DNA from: Actinomadura sp. 7K507
Lineage (GTDB): Bacteria; Actinomycetota; Actinomycetes; Streptosporangiales; Streptosporangiaceae
Reading direction: 5' to 3'
Assembly: GCF_004348425.1 (NCBI RefSeq)
Contig: NZ_SMKK01000043.1
Location: 1 to 46,788 of the forward strand
DNA: 46,788 bases
The notes beneath the pieces were generated by a model. That model did no database searches. It was given only the letters and a program-made list of their open reading frames with translations, and was not told the origin of the DNA. The position numbers were made by a program, and so were the translations under genes. Shown piece by piece: positions 7,205 to 15,024 of the stretch (positions are counted from its first letter, which is position 1; each line of letters begins with the position of its first letter).

Positions 7205-9685
7205 ATGGGCCGCAGGACGAGCATCGGCCGCCTCTTCGCCCACTTCGCCGCCACCAAGCCCGACGAGCCCGCCCTGGTGGCCGGTGACGGCTCCGGGCAG
7301 ATCACCTGGGCCGGGCTGGACCGCCACACCAACCGGCTGGCACGCGCCTACGCCGCCGCGGGCGCCGGCAAGGACGACACGGTCGCGATCGCCCTGCCCA
7401 ACTCGGTCGAGTTCTTCTGCGCGTGCATAGCCACCTGGAAGCTCGGCGGTTCCGTCCTGCCGCTGTCGCACAGGTTCCCGCCCGCCGAACGCCGGCGCGT
7501 GCTCGACCTGGCCCGCCCCGCACTGCTCGTGGGGGACGGCGAAACGCCCGGGGAGGAACCGCCCGGGGAACCCGCCACCCTGCCGCCCGGCTTCGTCCCC
7601 GACGACGGCCTCGACGACGGCGAGCTGCCCGACGTCGTCCCGGCGTACTGGAAGGCGCTCACCTCCGGCGGCAGCACCGGCAAGCCCAAGCTCATCGTCA
7701 GCCACGACGACCCGTACTACGACCCCCGGTCCTCCAACGTCGAGTACATGCACGCCGACGGCGTGCACCTCGTCTGCGGGCCGCTGTACCACAACGCGGC
7801 GTTCGTCTACTCCGCCCGCGGGCTCTTCTGCGGCAACCGGCTTGTGATCATGTCGAGCTTCGACCCCGAGCACGCCCTCGGCCTCATCGAAGAGCACGAG
7901 GTCACGTGGCTCCAGATGGTGCCCACCCACATGAACCGCCTCCGCCGCCTGCCCGCGGAGCGTCTCGCCGGCGCCGACGTCTCCTCGGTGCGCACGCTGC
8001 TGCACGTGGGCGGGCCGTGCCCGCCGCGGCTGAAGCTGGAGTACATCGACTGGCTGGGACCCGACCGTGTCGTCGAGGTCTACGCCGGTACCGAGAGCCA
8101 GGGCGTCACCTTCATCACGGGCCGGGAATGGCTCGAGCGCCGCGGGTCGGTCGGGCGCCCCATCCGCGGTTCCCGGTTCGAGGTCCAGGACGAGGAGGGC
8201 CGCGTCGTGCCGCCCGGCGTCGTGGGCGAGGTCTTCCTCATGCCCGCCGGCGGCCAGGGATCCACCTACCACTACGTCGGCGCGGAGCCCCGCAGCCGGA
8301 ACGGGTGGGAGTCGCTCGGCGACCTGGGCTGGTACGACGAGGAGGGCTACCTCTACCTCGCCGACCGGTCCACCGACTGCATCGTCAGCGGCGGAGCCAA
8401 CATCTACCCCGCCGAGGTCGAGGGCGCGCTGGAGGGGCACCCCGGCGTGCGCGCCTGCGCGGTGGTCGGCCTGCCGGACGAGGACCTCGGCCAGCGGGCC
8501 GTCGCCCTCGTGGAGCGGGCGCCCGGCGACGGGCCCCCGCCCGGGGCCGACGAACTGGACGCGCACCTGCGGCCGCTGCTCGCGCCGTTCAAGCGGCCGC
8601 GCGCCTACGAGTTCGTCGGCAGGCCGTTGCGCGACGAGGCCGGCAAGGTACGCCGCTCCGCGCTGCGCGCCGAGCGGCTACCGGGAGGGCCCGGCCACGG
8701 CCGGCTCGTCCTGCCGGGCCGGGACCGGTGGCGGGATCTGCGGACGGGGGCCGCGGCCGTCGACGGTCTTCTGCGGGTGCTCGACCTCGACCAGGTCGAG
8801 GACGGCACGTTCGTGGGGTCGAGCAACGACCGCCCCGCGCACCGGGTCTTCGGCGGGCAGATGCTCGCCCAGGCGGGCGTGGCGGCGTCGCGGACCGCCC
8901 CGGACGATGTGGTGCTGCACTCGCTGCACGGCTACTTCGCGCGCGCCGGCGACCCGGCCCGCCCCATCAGGTACGAGGTGACCCCCCTGCGCACGGGCCG
9001 CTCGTTCGTCCTGCAGCGGGTCGACGCCTGGCAGGACGAGGAGGTCATCGGAACGGTGACCTGCTCGATGCAGCGCAGCGAGCCCGACCACCTCGTCCAT
9101 CAGCTGCCCGCGCCGCACTCACCGCCCCCGCCCGAGGACGCCGCCTCCCGCTATCCCTTCGCGGAGGGCGCCCCCGGCGACGGAGGGCTGCCCGGCCCGG
9201 TCGAGCTGCGCGAGGGCGCCCAGGGCACCGACCCGCTCGCCCCCTCCGGAGTCTGGCTGCGCGTGCCCGCGGGACTGCCCGACGACCCGCTGCTGCACCG
9301 CATCCTGACCGTGTACATGTCCGACTTCAGCATCATGCGCGCGGCGTTCCGCGGGACGCGCCTGCGGCGGGACGCGGTGTCGAGCGCCAGCCTCGACCAC
9401 GCCGTGTGGCTGCACCGCGCCGGGCGCGCCGACCGGTGGCTGCACTACGTCAGCACGAGCCCGTCTGCCGGGGCCGCCCGCGCGCTCGGCCTCGGGTCGC
9501 TCTTCTCCGCGGACGGCGAGCTGATGGCGACCGGCGCCCAGGAGATGGTCATCCGCTTCCGCCCGGGGGCCGGTCCGGGCCCGGAGCCGGCCGTCCGGCG
9601 CGACACCGATTCCTCCACGGGCTCGGAAGCCGTGCCCACCTCCATCGACCAGATCCACGACGCAGGAGAGTCCTCACATGCCTGA
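7205..9685 (+). CDS. Fused acyl-CoA synthetase / TesB-type acyl-CoA thioesterase
   Basis: An 826-aa protein in one uninterrupted frame. Residues about 1-500 are an ANL-superfamily (AMP-forming) acyl-CoA synthetase: the ATP-binding loop TSGGSTGKPK is at 153-162, the ADRSTDCIVSGGANIYPAE hinge follows, and the catalytic lysine motif DEAGKVRRSALR has its Lys at 481. Residues about 515-800 are an acyl-CoA thioesterase II double hotdog: VFGGQMLAQAG, HSLHGYFARAGDP, SLDHAVWLH with the Asp at 731 (E. coli TesB Asp204 position) and GAQEMVIR with Gln779 (Gln278 position). Both halves therefore look active, an odd combination because one makes and the other hydrolyses a CoA ester. ATG 7205 has GGAAGG six bases upstream; the open frame upstream of it holds the promoter and operator. 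It overlaps the next gene by 8 bp. Confidence 0.92.
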   Translation: MGRRTSIGRLFAHFAATKPDEPALVAGDGSGQITWAGLDRHTNRLARAYAAAGAGKDDTVAIALPNSVEFFCACIATWKLGGSVLPLSHRFPPAERRRVLDLARPALLVGDGETPGEEPPGEPATLPPGFVPDDGLDDGELPDVVPAYWKALTSGGSTGKPKLIVSHDDPYYDPRSSNVEYMHADGVHLVCGPLYHNAAFVYSARGLFCGNRLVIMSSFDPEHALGLIEEHEVTWLQMVPTHMNRLRRLPAERLAGADVSSVRTLLHVGGPCPPRLKLEYIDWLGPDRVVEVYAGTESQGVTFITGREWLERRGSVGRPIRGSRFEVQDEEGRVVPPGVVGEVFLMPAGGQGSTYHYVGAEPRSRNGWESLGDLGWYDEEGYLYLADRSTDCIVSGGANIYPAEVEGALEGHPGVRACAVVGLPDEDLGQRAVALVERAPGDGPPPGADELDAHLRPLLAPFKRPRAYEFVGRPLRDEAGKVRRSALRAERLPGGPGHGRLVLPGRDRWRDLRTGAAAVDGLLRVLDLDQVEDGTFVGSSNDRPAHRVFGGQMLAQAGVAASRTAPDDVVLHSLHGYFARAGDPARPIRYEVTPLRTGRSFVLQRVDAWQDEEVIGTVTCSMQRSEPDHLVHQLPAPHSPPPPEDAASRYPFAEGAPGDGGLPGPVELREGAQGTDPLAPSGVWLRVPAGLPDDPLLHRILTVYMSDFSIMRAAFRGTRLRRDAVSSASLDHAVWLHRAGRADRWLHYVSTSPSAGAARALGLGSLFSADGELMATGAQEMVIRFRPGAGPGPEPAVRRDTDSSTGSEAVPTSIDQIHDAGESSHA

Positions 9686-10442
9686 AGCGGTCACCACCGG
9701 AACGGCCCGCACGGCCGTCGTCACCGGCGCCAGCCGGGGCATAGGGCTGGCCATCGCCCAGCGCCTCGTCGCCGACGGCGTCCGGGTGTGCGTCACCGGG
9801 CGCAAGCCCGATGCCCTGGCCGAGGCGGTCCAGGTCCTGGGCGGGCCCGGCCACGCGCTCGGCGTGGCGGGCAACATCGGCGACGCCGCGCACCGCGAGG
9901 AGGTCGTCGAGCGCGCCCTCGCCACGTTCGGGAGCCTGGACCTGCTCGTCAACAACACCGGGATCAATCCGGTGTACGGCCCGCTCATCGATCTCGACCT
10001 GGACGCCGCCCGCAAGATCACCGACGTCAACGTCATGGCCGCCCTGGCGATGGTGCAGCTGTGCCACCGGGCCTGGATGGGCGAGCACGGCGGCGCCGTG
10101 GTCAACGTCGCGTCGACCGCGGGGCTGAAGCCCTCGGCGGGCCTCGCCTTCTACGGCGCGAGCAAGGCGATGCTCATCCACCTCACCAAGGGCCTGGCGG
10201 CCGAGCTCGGCCCGGCGGTCCGGGTGAACGCGGTCGCCCCGGCCGTGGTCAAGACGCGGTTCGCGCGGGCGCTCTACGAGGACCGCGAGGAGGCCGCCGC
10301 CGCCCGCTACCCGCTGCGGCGGCTCGGCGTGCCGGAGGACGTCGGCAACGCGGTCGCCTTCCTGCTGTCCGAGGAGGCGTCGTGGATGACCGGCCACACG
10401 GTGGTCCTCGACGGAGGCGCGACCCTCGGAGGCGGCGCCTGA
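9678..10442 (+). CDS. Short-chain dehydrogenase/reductase (SDR)
   Basis: NAD(P)-dependent oxidoreductase of classical SDR size, 254 aa. The cofactor loop is VVTGASRGIG near the N-terminus, the structural NNTG motif follows, and the catalytic set is Ser of NVASTAG with YGASK. The C-terminus MTGHTVVLDGGATLGG is typical of FabG-like members. It overlaps the stop of the synthetase-thioesterase gene and shares one base with the start of the kinase gene. Its position between a synthetase and an APH kinase matches the LvaE-LvaD-LvaA set of levulinate catabolism, which suggests (inference) reduction or oxidation of a keto/hydroxyacyl-CoA. Confidence 0.92.
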   Translation: MPEAVTTGTARTAVVTGASRGIGLAIAQRLVADGVRVCVTGRKPDALAEAVQVLGGPGHALGVAGNIGDAAHREEVVERALATFGSLDLLVNNTGINPVYGPLIDLDLDAARKITDVNVMAALAMVQLCHRAWMGEHGGAVVNVASTAGLKPSAGLAFYGASKAMLIHLTKGLAAELGPAVRVNAVAPAVVKTRFARALYEDREEAAAARYPLRRLGVPEDVGNAVAFLLSEEASWMTGHTVVLDGGATLGGGA

Positions 10443-11509
10443 TGACTCCCCCGGAGCCCGGTCCCCCGCCCGGGCTGGACCTCGAGCGGTTCGCCGCCTG
10501 GTACGCGCGCGAACGTCCCGGCGACCTCGGCCCCCGCCTGACCGCCCAGGTGGTGTCCGGGGGCAAGTCGAACCTCACCTACGCGGTGGCCGACGGCACC
10601 ACCACCCGGATCGTGCGGCGCCCGCCGCTGGGCCACGTCCAGGCCACCGCCCATGACATGGGGCGGGAGTTCACGGTGATCAGCGCGCTGGCCGGCACCG
10701 CCGTGCCGGTACCGCGGACCTTCGCCCTCTGCGAGGACGACACCGTGCTGGGGGCTTCGTTCTACGTCATGGAGCAGGTGCCCGGCACGGCGTACCGGCG
10801 CCGCGAGCAGCTGGAACCGCTGGGAGCCGGCCTCACCCGGCAGGTGGCGCTGGAGATGATCGGGGTGCTGGCCGAACTGCACGCCGTGCCCCCCGCCGCC
10901 GTCGGGCTCACCGGCTTCGGACGGCCCGCCGGGTTCCTCGCCCGGCAGGTGCGCCGCTGGGGCCGCCAGCTGGACGGCTCCCGCACCCGCGACCTCCCGG
11001 ACGCCGACGCGCTGCTGGTCCGGCTCCAGGCGGGCGTCTCCGCCGGCGCCGCGGGCGAGGAGGCCGCGATCGTCCACGGCGACTACCGCCTGGACAATCT
11101 GCTGGTACAGGGCGACCGGGTCGCCGCCGTCATCGACTGGGAGATGGCGACCCTGGGCGACCCGCTCACCGATCTGGCGCTGCTCCTCGTCTACGACAAG
11201 CTCTCCGCGATCTCGCAGGGCGCCAGCGACGCCACGGCGAGCCTGGCCCCCGGCTACCCGAGCGGGGAGGAGCAGCTCGCCCACTACGAACTGGTCAGCG
11301 GACGGCGGCTGGGCGACCTTGAGCTGCATCTGGGGCTGGCCCACCTCAAGCTCGCCGTCATCCTGGAGGGCATCCACTACCGCCATCTCCAGGGCGGGAC
11401 GGTCGGCAGCGGGTTCGACACCGTCGGAGACTCGGTCGAGCCGCTGCTCGCGGCGGGCCTGGCCGCCACCCGGGGCCTGGAGAAGAAGGCGATCGGACTC
11501 CAGGACTGA
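10442..11509 (+). CDS. APH-fold phosphotransferase, ACAD10/ACAD11/LvaA type
   Basis: Putative hydroxyacyl-CoA kinase, 355 aa. Visible landmarks are an N-terminal nucleotide-binding part with SGGKSNLTYAV, the catalytic loop VHGDYRLDNLL (Brenner-type HGDxxxxN) and the metal-binding VIDWEMATLGDPLTDLA. This is the APH branch that in mammals is fused to acyl-CoA dehydrogenase (ACAD10/11) and in Pseudomonas putida acts as LvaA, phosphorylating 4-hydroxyvaleryl-CoA. Mycobacteria keep relatives beside fadE genes. It is not likely to be an aminoglycoside resistance enzyme given this context. ATG 10442 overlaps the SDR stop (TGATG). It ends the rightward operon; a 22-bp palindrome follows. Confidence 0.9.
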   Translation: MTPPEPGPPPGLDLERFAAWYARERPGDLGPRLTAQVVSGGKSNLTYAVADGTTTRIVRRPPLGHVQATAHDMGREFTVISALAGTAVPVPRTFALCEDDTVLGASFYVMEQVPGTAYRRREQLEPLGAGLTRQVALEMIGVLAELHAVPPAAVGLTGFGRPAGFLARQVRRWGRQLDGSRTRDLPDADALLVRLQAGVSAGAAGEEAAIVHGDYRLDNLLVQGDRVAAVIDWEMATLGDPLTDLALLLVYDKLSAISQGASDATASLAPGYPSGEEQLAHYELVSGRRLGDLELHLGLAHLKLAVILEGIHYRHLQGGTVGSGFDTVGDSVEPLLAAGLAATRGLEKKAIGLQD

Positions 11510-11521
11510 TACCGCGGGCGG

Positions 11522-11556
11522 GTGCCGGCACGCGGTCGCGCGTGCCGGCACGCGGT
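11522..11556. repeat. Tandem 15-bp repeat, GTGCCGGCACGCGGT twice
   Basis: The same 15 bases occur at 11522-11536 and 11542-11556, a 20-bp period. Each copy contains the 10-bp palindrome GTGCCGGCAC. It lies just after the kinase gene in a convergent intergenic region, so it may be part of transcript-end structure. Confidence 0.7.
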
Positions 11557-11586
11557 GCCTTTCCCCAATGGGCCCGGCGCCGGTGA

Positions 11587-11608
11587 GGGGGACGACGCGT
11601 CGTCCCCC
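11587..11608. terminator. Perfect 22-bp palindrome between convergent genes
   Basis: GGGGGACGACG and its exact complement CGTCGTCCCCC meet with no spacer, followed by TT. It lies between the kinase (ends 11509) and the SDR (ends 11624) and could serve both strands as a terminator. No long T tract is present, which is common in high-GC actinobacteria. Confidence 0.6.
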
Positions 11609-11623
11609 TTCCGCCCGGTGCCC

Positions 11624-12508
11624 TCAGCCCTTCCGCGTCACGACGGGGCGGAACACCCGCTCCATGGACTCTCCCAGCGCCCCGGTGTCCCAGCGGGAGC
11701 TTCCGGAGAGCATGCGGACCGGCTCGGGGTTGCTGTAGAGGCTGACGTCGTAGCCGTTGGCGCCGATGACGCGTCCGGTCAGCCAGTCCGAGGCCTCGCC
11801 GGCGAGGTAGGCCGCCACCGGGGCGACGTTCTCGGCGGCCCGCTGGTCCTCGGTGACCGTACGGGCCTTCTTCCGGTCGCCGGGGATCGACGCGGTCATC
11901 CGGGTCGCGGCGACGGGCGCGATCGCGTTGGCCGTGACGCCGTACCGCGCCAGGCTGTTGGCGCAGGAGTAGGTCAGGCCGACCACGCCCATCTTCGCCG
12001 CGGCGTAGTTCGGCTGCCCGGGCGCGCCGTAGAGCCCCGAGGCCGAGGTGAAGTTGATGATGCGGAAGTGACCGTCCGGGTCGCGCCGGTCGCGCCAGTG
12101 GGCGGCCGCCGGCTTGATGGTGTTGAAGTGGCCTTTCAGGTGGACCCTGATGACGTCGTCCCACTCCTCCTCGGCCATGTTGAAGATCATCCGGTCGCGG
12201 AGGATGCCGGCCGCGTTGACCAGGACGTCGAGCCTGCCGAACCGCTCCACGGCCGTGCGCACCAGCCGCTCCCCGGTGGCGGGGGCGGAGACGTCGCCGT
12301 GGTCGGCCACCGCCGATCCGCCGGCGCGGGTGATCTCCTCGGCCACGTCCCCGGCCGGGCCCTCGTCCTCTCCGCCGCCGTCGAGTCCCACACCGAGGTC
12401 GTTCACCACGACCGCGGCGCCCTCCTGGGAGAACAACCGGGCGATTCCGGCACCGATGCCCCGCCCGCCGCCGGTGACGATCGCGACTCTTCCGTTCAGA
12501 CCACTCAT
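11624..12508 (-). CDS. SDR, MFE-2/HSD17B4-like 3-hydroxyacyl-CoA dehydrogenase
   Basis: NAD-dependent SDR of 294 aa. Motifs are VTGGGRGIG, the VVVNDLGVG segment with a Gly/Asp/Glu-rich insertion as in the N-terminal domain of peroxisomal multifunctional enzyme 2, NAAG, and the catalytic Ser of NFTSASG with YAAAK. MFE-2 relatives oxidise (R)-3-hydroxyacyl-CoA; mycobacterial Hsd4A does this on steroid side chains. The C-terminal 30-40 residues extend past the usual SDR end. I chose ATG 12508 (MSGLNGRVA) because the SDR fold starts there. A TTG at 12577 would add 23 residues and overlap the upstream gene as TTGA, so it cannot be excluded. It is the second gene of a leftward pair with the ADP-forming synthetase. 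Confidence 0.9.
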   Translation of the reverse strand: MSGLNGRVAIVTGGGRGIGAGIARLFSQEGAAVVVNDLGVGLDGGGEDEGPAGDVAEEITRAGGSAVADHGDVSAPATGERLVRTAVERFGRLDVLVNAAGILRDRMIFNMAEEEWDDVIRVHLKGHFNTIKPAAAHWRDRRDPDGHFRIINFTSASGLYGAPGQPNYAAAKMGVVGLTYSCANSLARYGVTANAIAPVAATRMTASIPGDRKKARTVTEDQRAAENVAPVAAYLAGEASDWLTGRVIGANGYDVSLYSNPEPVRMLSGSSRWDTGALGESMERVFRPVVTRKG

Positions 12509-12573
12509 CCGCCTCGCAACCTCCGTTGATCCGTACTCGATCGTGCTCTGGTCGTCGTGCCGTCTCGTCTCCG

Positions 12574-14805
12574 TCAAGCCTCGTCAGGCGTGTCGCGGTG
12601 TCCGGACGTCCCCGTCACCACCAGGACGTCGAGCGCCTCCACCTGGGAGCCGTGCACCCACCAGGGGTTGACCTCGAGGGCGTTCAGTGACGCGCCGAGG
12701 GAGAGCGCGGCCTGGGTCAGGGCGCGGACGGCGCGAGCGACCCCGCCGACGTCCGCGGGCACTCCCCCGCGTACGCCGCGCAGGAGCGGGGCGCCGCGCA
12801 GTTCGCCGAGCATCTCCTCGACGTCGGCGGTGCTCACCGGCAGCGGGCGCAGGCTCACGTCGCCGAGCACCTCGACGAAGACGCCGCCGAGGCCGACGGC
12901 CAGGACCGGGCCGAAGACCGGGTCGACCGTCACCCCCGAGAACAGCTCGACACCGCCCTGGCGCATGGGCGTGACCAGGACGCCCTCGACGTCGTCGGCG
13001 TGCCTCCGGCCGGCGGCGTGCACGCGGTCGAAGGCGGCGGCCGCCTCCTCCGGCCCGTGGATCATCAACGCCACGCCGCCGATGTCGGACTTGTGGGTGA
13101 TGTCGGCCGAGCACACCTTGAGCGCGACGGGACCGCCCAGGGCTTCGGCGGCCTGTCGAGCCTCCTCCCGCGTGCGCGCGAGCGTCGCCGGCACCAGGGG
13201 CACACCGTGCGAGGCGGCCAGCTCCCGGGAGTCCGCCTCCGACCACGGGCCGGTGCGTGCGGACGGCCGTGCGGCGCGGGAGCCCGGCAGGACGTCCACG
13301 GATTCGTCCTGCTTGCGCAGCAGGTGCTGCCGCGCCTTTCCCCAGCGCAGGGCGTGCCCGACCGCCGCCATGCCCAGCTCGATCCCCGGCAGTACCCGGA
13401 GGCCGTGCCGGTCGAGGGCCTCCCTGGCCGGCGGCGAGAGGTCGGTGCAGGTCGTCGAGTAGTGCACGACCGGCTTCGCGGAGGATCTCGCGGTCTCGGC
13501 GAGCGCCCCCAGCCGCCCGTGCAGCGCGTCGGGATCCGCGGGCTCCCGCGAGGGCACGCTCAGCGAGTTGAAGACGAAGTCGATCGACGGGTCTTCCAGC
13601 ATCGCCTCCAGGCAGAGGTCGGCGAGGCCGCGGCCGCCGGACGGGGGGCGCGCCAGGACGAACCCCGTGACGTCCAGCGGGTTGCGGGCCACCGCGAACG
13701 ACGGCAGCAGGCCGGTGAGCCGCTCGCTCGTCCCGGGCGCCAGCTCGGGCACCTCGATCCCCTCGTCGTCGGCCCGGTCGGCGATGATGTCGCAGGCACC
13801 GCCGGACGCGCTCACCACTCCCATGCGCGGCTCCGTGAGCGGCAGCCCCTGGGACAGCAGGTCCGCGGTCGCCAGCATCTCCTCGAGGCTCCGCACCCGC
13901 ACCACGCCCGCGCTCCGGAAGACGGCGTCGACCACGGCGTCGTCGCCGGCGACCGCGCCGGTGTGCGCCAGCGCGCTGGCGCGGCCCGCGTCGCTGCGGC
14001 CGACCTTGAGCACGACGATCGGCTTGCCCGCGCGCAGCGCCCGGCGGGCGAGTGCCACGAACCCCTCCGGGTCGCGGACGGTTTCGAGGAACATCGCGAT
14101 GGCGCGGGTGTTGTCGTCTTCGAGCAGGCGGGCCACGACGTCGGTGGCCGTGACGACCGCCTCGTTCCCCATGGAGGACAGCAGGCTCAGCCCGATGCCG
14201 TGGCGGGCGGAGAAGTCCAGCACGGCGCTGGCGAGGGCGCCGCTCTGCAGCACCACCCCGACGCCTCCCGGACGCAGCGGCTCGGTGACCGGAAGCCCGA
14301 ACGGCGCCGCTTGGGCGTGCGGGTTGATGTAGCCCAGCGTGTTGGGGCCGAGCAGTGTCAGGTCGAGCTCGATCGCGCGGTCGAGCAGGGCCCGCTCGCG
14401 GCGGCGGCCGTCCGCGCCGCTCTCACCGTAGCCGGAGGCGAGCACGACGAGATGCTTCACGCCGGCCTCGGCCGCCTCCTGCATGACCGAGTCCACCCGC
14501 TCGGTGGCGACCTGGCAGAAGGCCAGGTCCACCGGCTCTTCCAGCGCGCGCAGGCTCGGCGCGGCGGGGAGGCCGAAGACCGATGCGTGGCGGGGGTTCA
14601 CGGGCACGACGCGGCCGGGCAGCCGCCCGGCCCGCAGGCTCCCGACCACCATCCGGGACCACCCGGATGATTCCGTGGCACCGACGAGCGCGACGCTTCG
14701 CGGCGCGAAGAGGCCGTGCAGCCGCTCGGGCCGCGCGAGGCGGCGGCGCGCCGCCTCGCGCTCGTCGCCGCCGATCTGTGCGGCATCACCGACTGTGCTG
14801 GGCAT
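12574..14805 (-). CDS. ADP-forming acyl-CoA synthetase (acetate-CoA ligase family), single chain
   Basis: Makes an acyl-CoA from acid, CoA and ATP with ADP release through a phosphohistidine, 743 aa. Domain order: CoA-binding domain (LFAPRSVALVGATESSGW, near residue 33), succinyl-CoA-ligase-like domains with GPNTLGYINP, LQSGALAS and the catalytic His in SALAHTGAVAGDD, then a C-terminal ATP-grasp domain (GGPVALKVCSADITHKSD and GGVFVEVLGDVSLRPLP). The alpha and beta parts are fused as in the single-chain archaeal and actinobacterial enzymes. ATG 14805 follows GGAAGGGAC. It leads a leftward unit whose promoter region holds operator A (14866-14880). Confidence 0.93.
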   Translation of the reverse strand: MPSTVGDAAQIGGDEREAARRRLARPERLHGLFAPRSVALVGATESSGWSRMVVGSLRAGRLPGRVVPVNPRHASVFGLPAAPSLRALEEPVDLAFCQVATERVDSVMQEAAEAGVKHLVVLASGYGESGADGRRRERALLDRAIELDLTLLGPNTLGYINPHAQAAPFGLPVTEPLRPGGVGVVLQSGALASAVLDFSARHGIGLSLLSSMGNEAVVTATDVVARLLEDDNTRAIAMFLETVRDPEGFVALARRALRAGKPIVVLKVGRSDAGRASALAHTGAVAGDDAVVDAVFRSAGVVRVRSLEEMLATADLLSQGLPLTEPRMGVVSASGGACDIIADRADDEGIEVPELAPGTSERLTGLLPSFAVARNPLDVTGFVLARPPSGGRGLADLCLEAMLEDPSIDFVFNSLSVPSREPADPDALHGRLGALAETARSSAKPVVHYSTTCTDLSPPAREALDRHGLRVLPGIELGMAAVGHALRWGKARQHLLRKQDESVDVLPGSRAARPSARTGPWSEADSRELAASHGVPLVPATLARTREEARQAAEALGGPVALKVCSADITHKSDIGGVALMIHGPEEAAAAFDRVHAAGRRHADDVEGVLVTPMRQGGVELFSGVTVDPVFGPVLAVGLGGVFVEVLGDVSLRPLPVSTADVEEMLGELRGAPLLRGVRGGVPADVGGVARAVRALTQAALSLGASLNALEVNPWWVHGSQVEALDVLVVTGTSGHRDTPDEA

Positions 14806-14865
14806 CGAGCGTCCCTTCCTCGGCCGCCACCGCCCCGGCGCATCCCGACGGGCGGTCACTCAAAT

Positions 14866-14880
14866 TAGAATTTCATTCCA
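14866..14880. promoter_or_regulatory. TAGAA-type operator A
   Basis: TAGAATTTCATTCCA: half sites TAGAA and TTCCA around 5 bp. It is one of five such 15-mers in the window and lies downstream of the leftward promoter of the ADP-forming synthetase gene. Confidence 0.7.
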
Positions 14881-14907
14881 AAATGGAGCCAACACCACCG
14901 GCACGTT

Positions 14908-14929
14908 GCCTGTCAACGGGTTGACAGGC
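14908..14929. promoter_or_regulatory. Palindromic divergent promoter core with back-to-back TTGACA boxes
   Basis: Two perfect 10-bp arms, GCCTGTCAAC and GTTGACAGGC, are separated by GG. Each arm carries TTGACA reading outward (plus strand 14921-14926, minus strand 14916-14911). Rightward, TAGTTC follows after 17 bp (14944-14949). Leftward, TTGGCT follows after 18 bp (14892-14887). One palindrome could thus serve as the -35 region of both genes. Confidence 0.6.
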
Positions 14930-14949
14930 CGACGGGCTGTCATTAGTTC

Positions 14950-14964
14950 TAGAACACGATTCCA
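14950..14964. promoter_or_regulatory. TAGAA-type operator B
   Basis: TAGAACACGATTCCA, starting directly after the putative -10 of the rightward MaoC gene. It lies 84 bp from operator A start to start, about eight helical turns, so both would face the same side of the helix. Confidence 0.7.
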
Positions 14965-15024
14965 TGATGTTGTTCGGGGCCGAGCGCGCGGCGGCACCCG
15001 ACGAACCGAACAAGGAGCCGAGAG

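Noticed and set aside
10442..11509. Aminoglycoside resistance gene
   Set aside because: APH fold is present, but operon context and the LvaA/ACAD10-like motifs favour a hydroxyacyl-CoA kinase.
13000..14670. Plus-strand frame of 556 codons opposite the ADP-forming synthetase
   Set aside because: Shadow frame; the minus strand encodes a complete multidomain enzyme.
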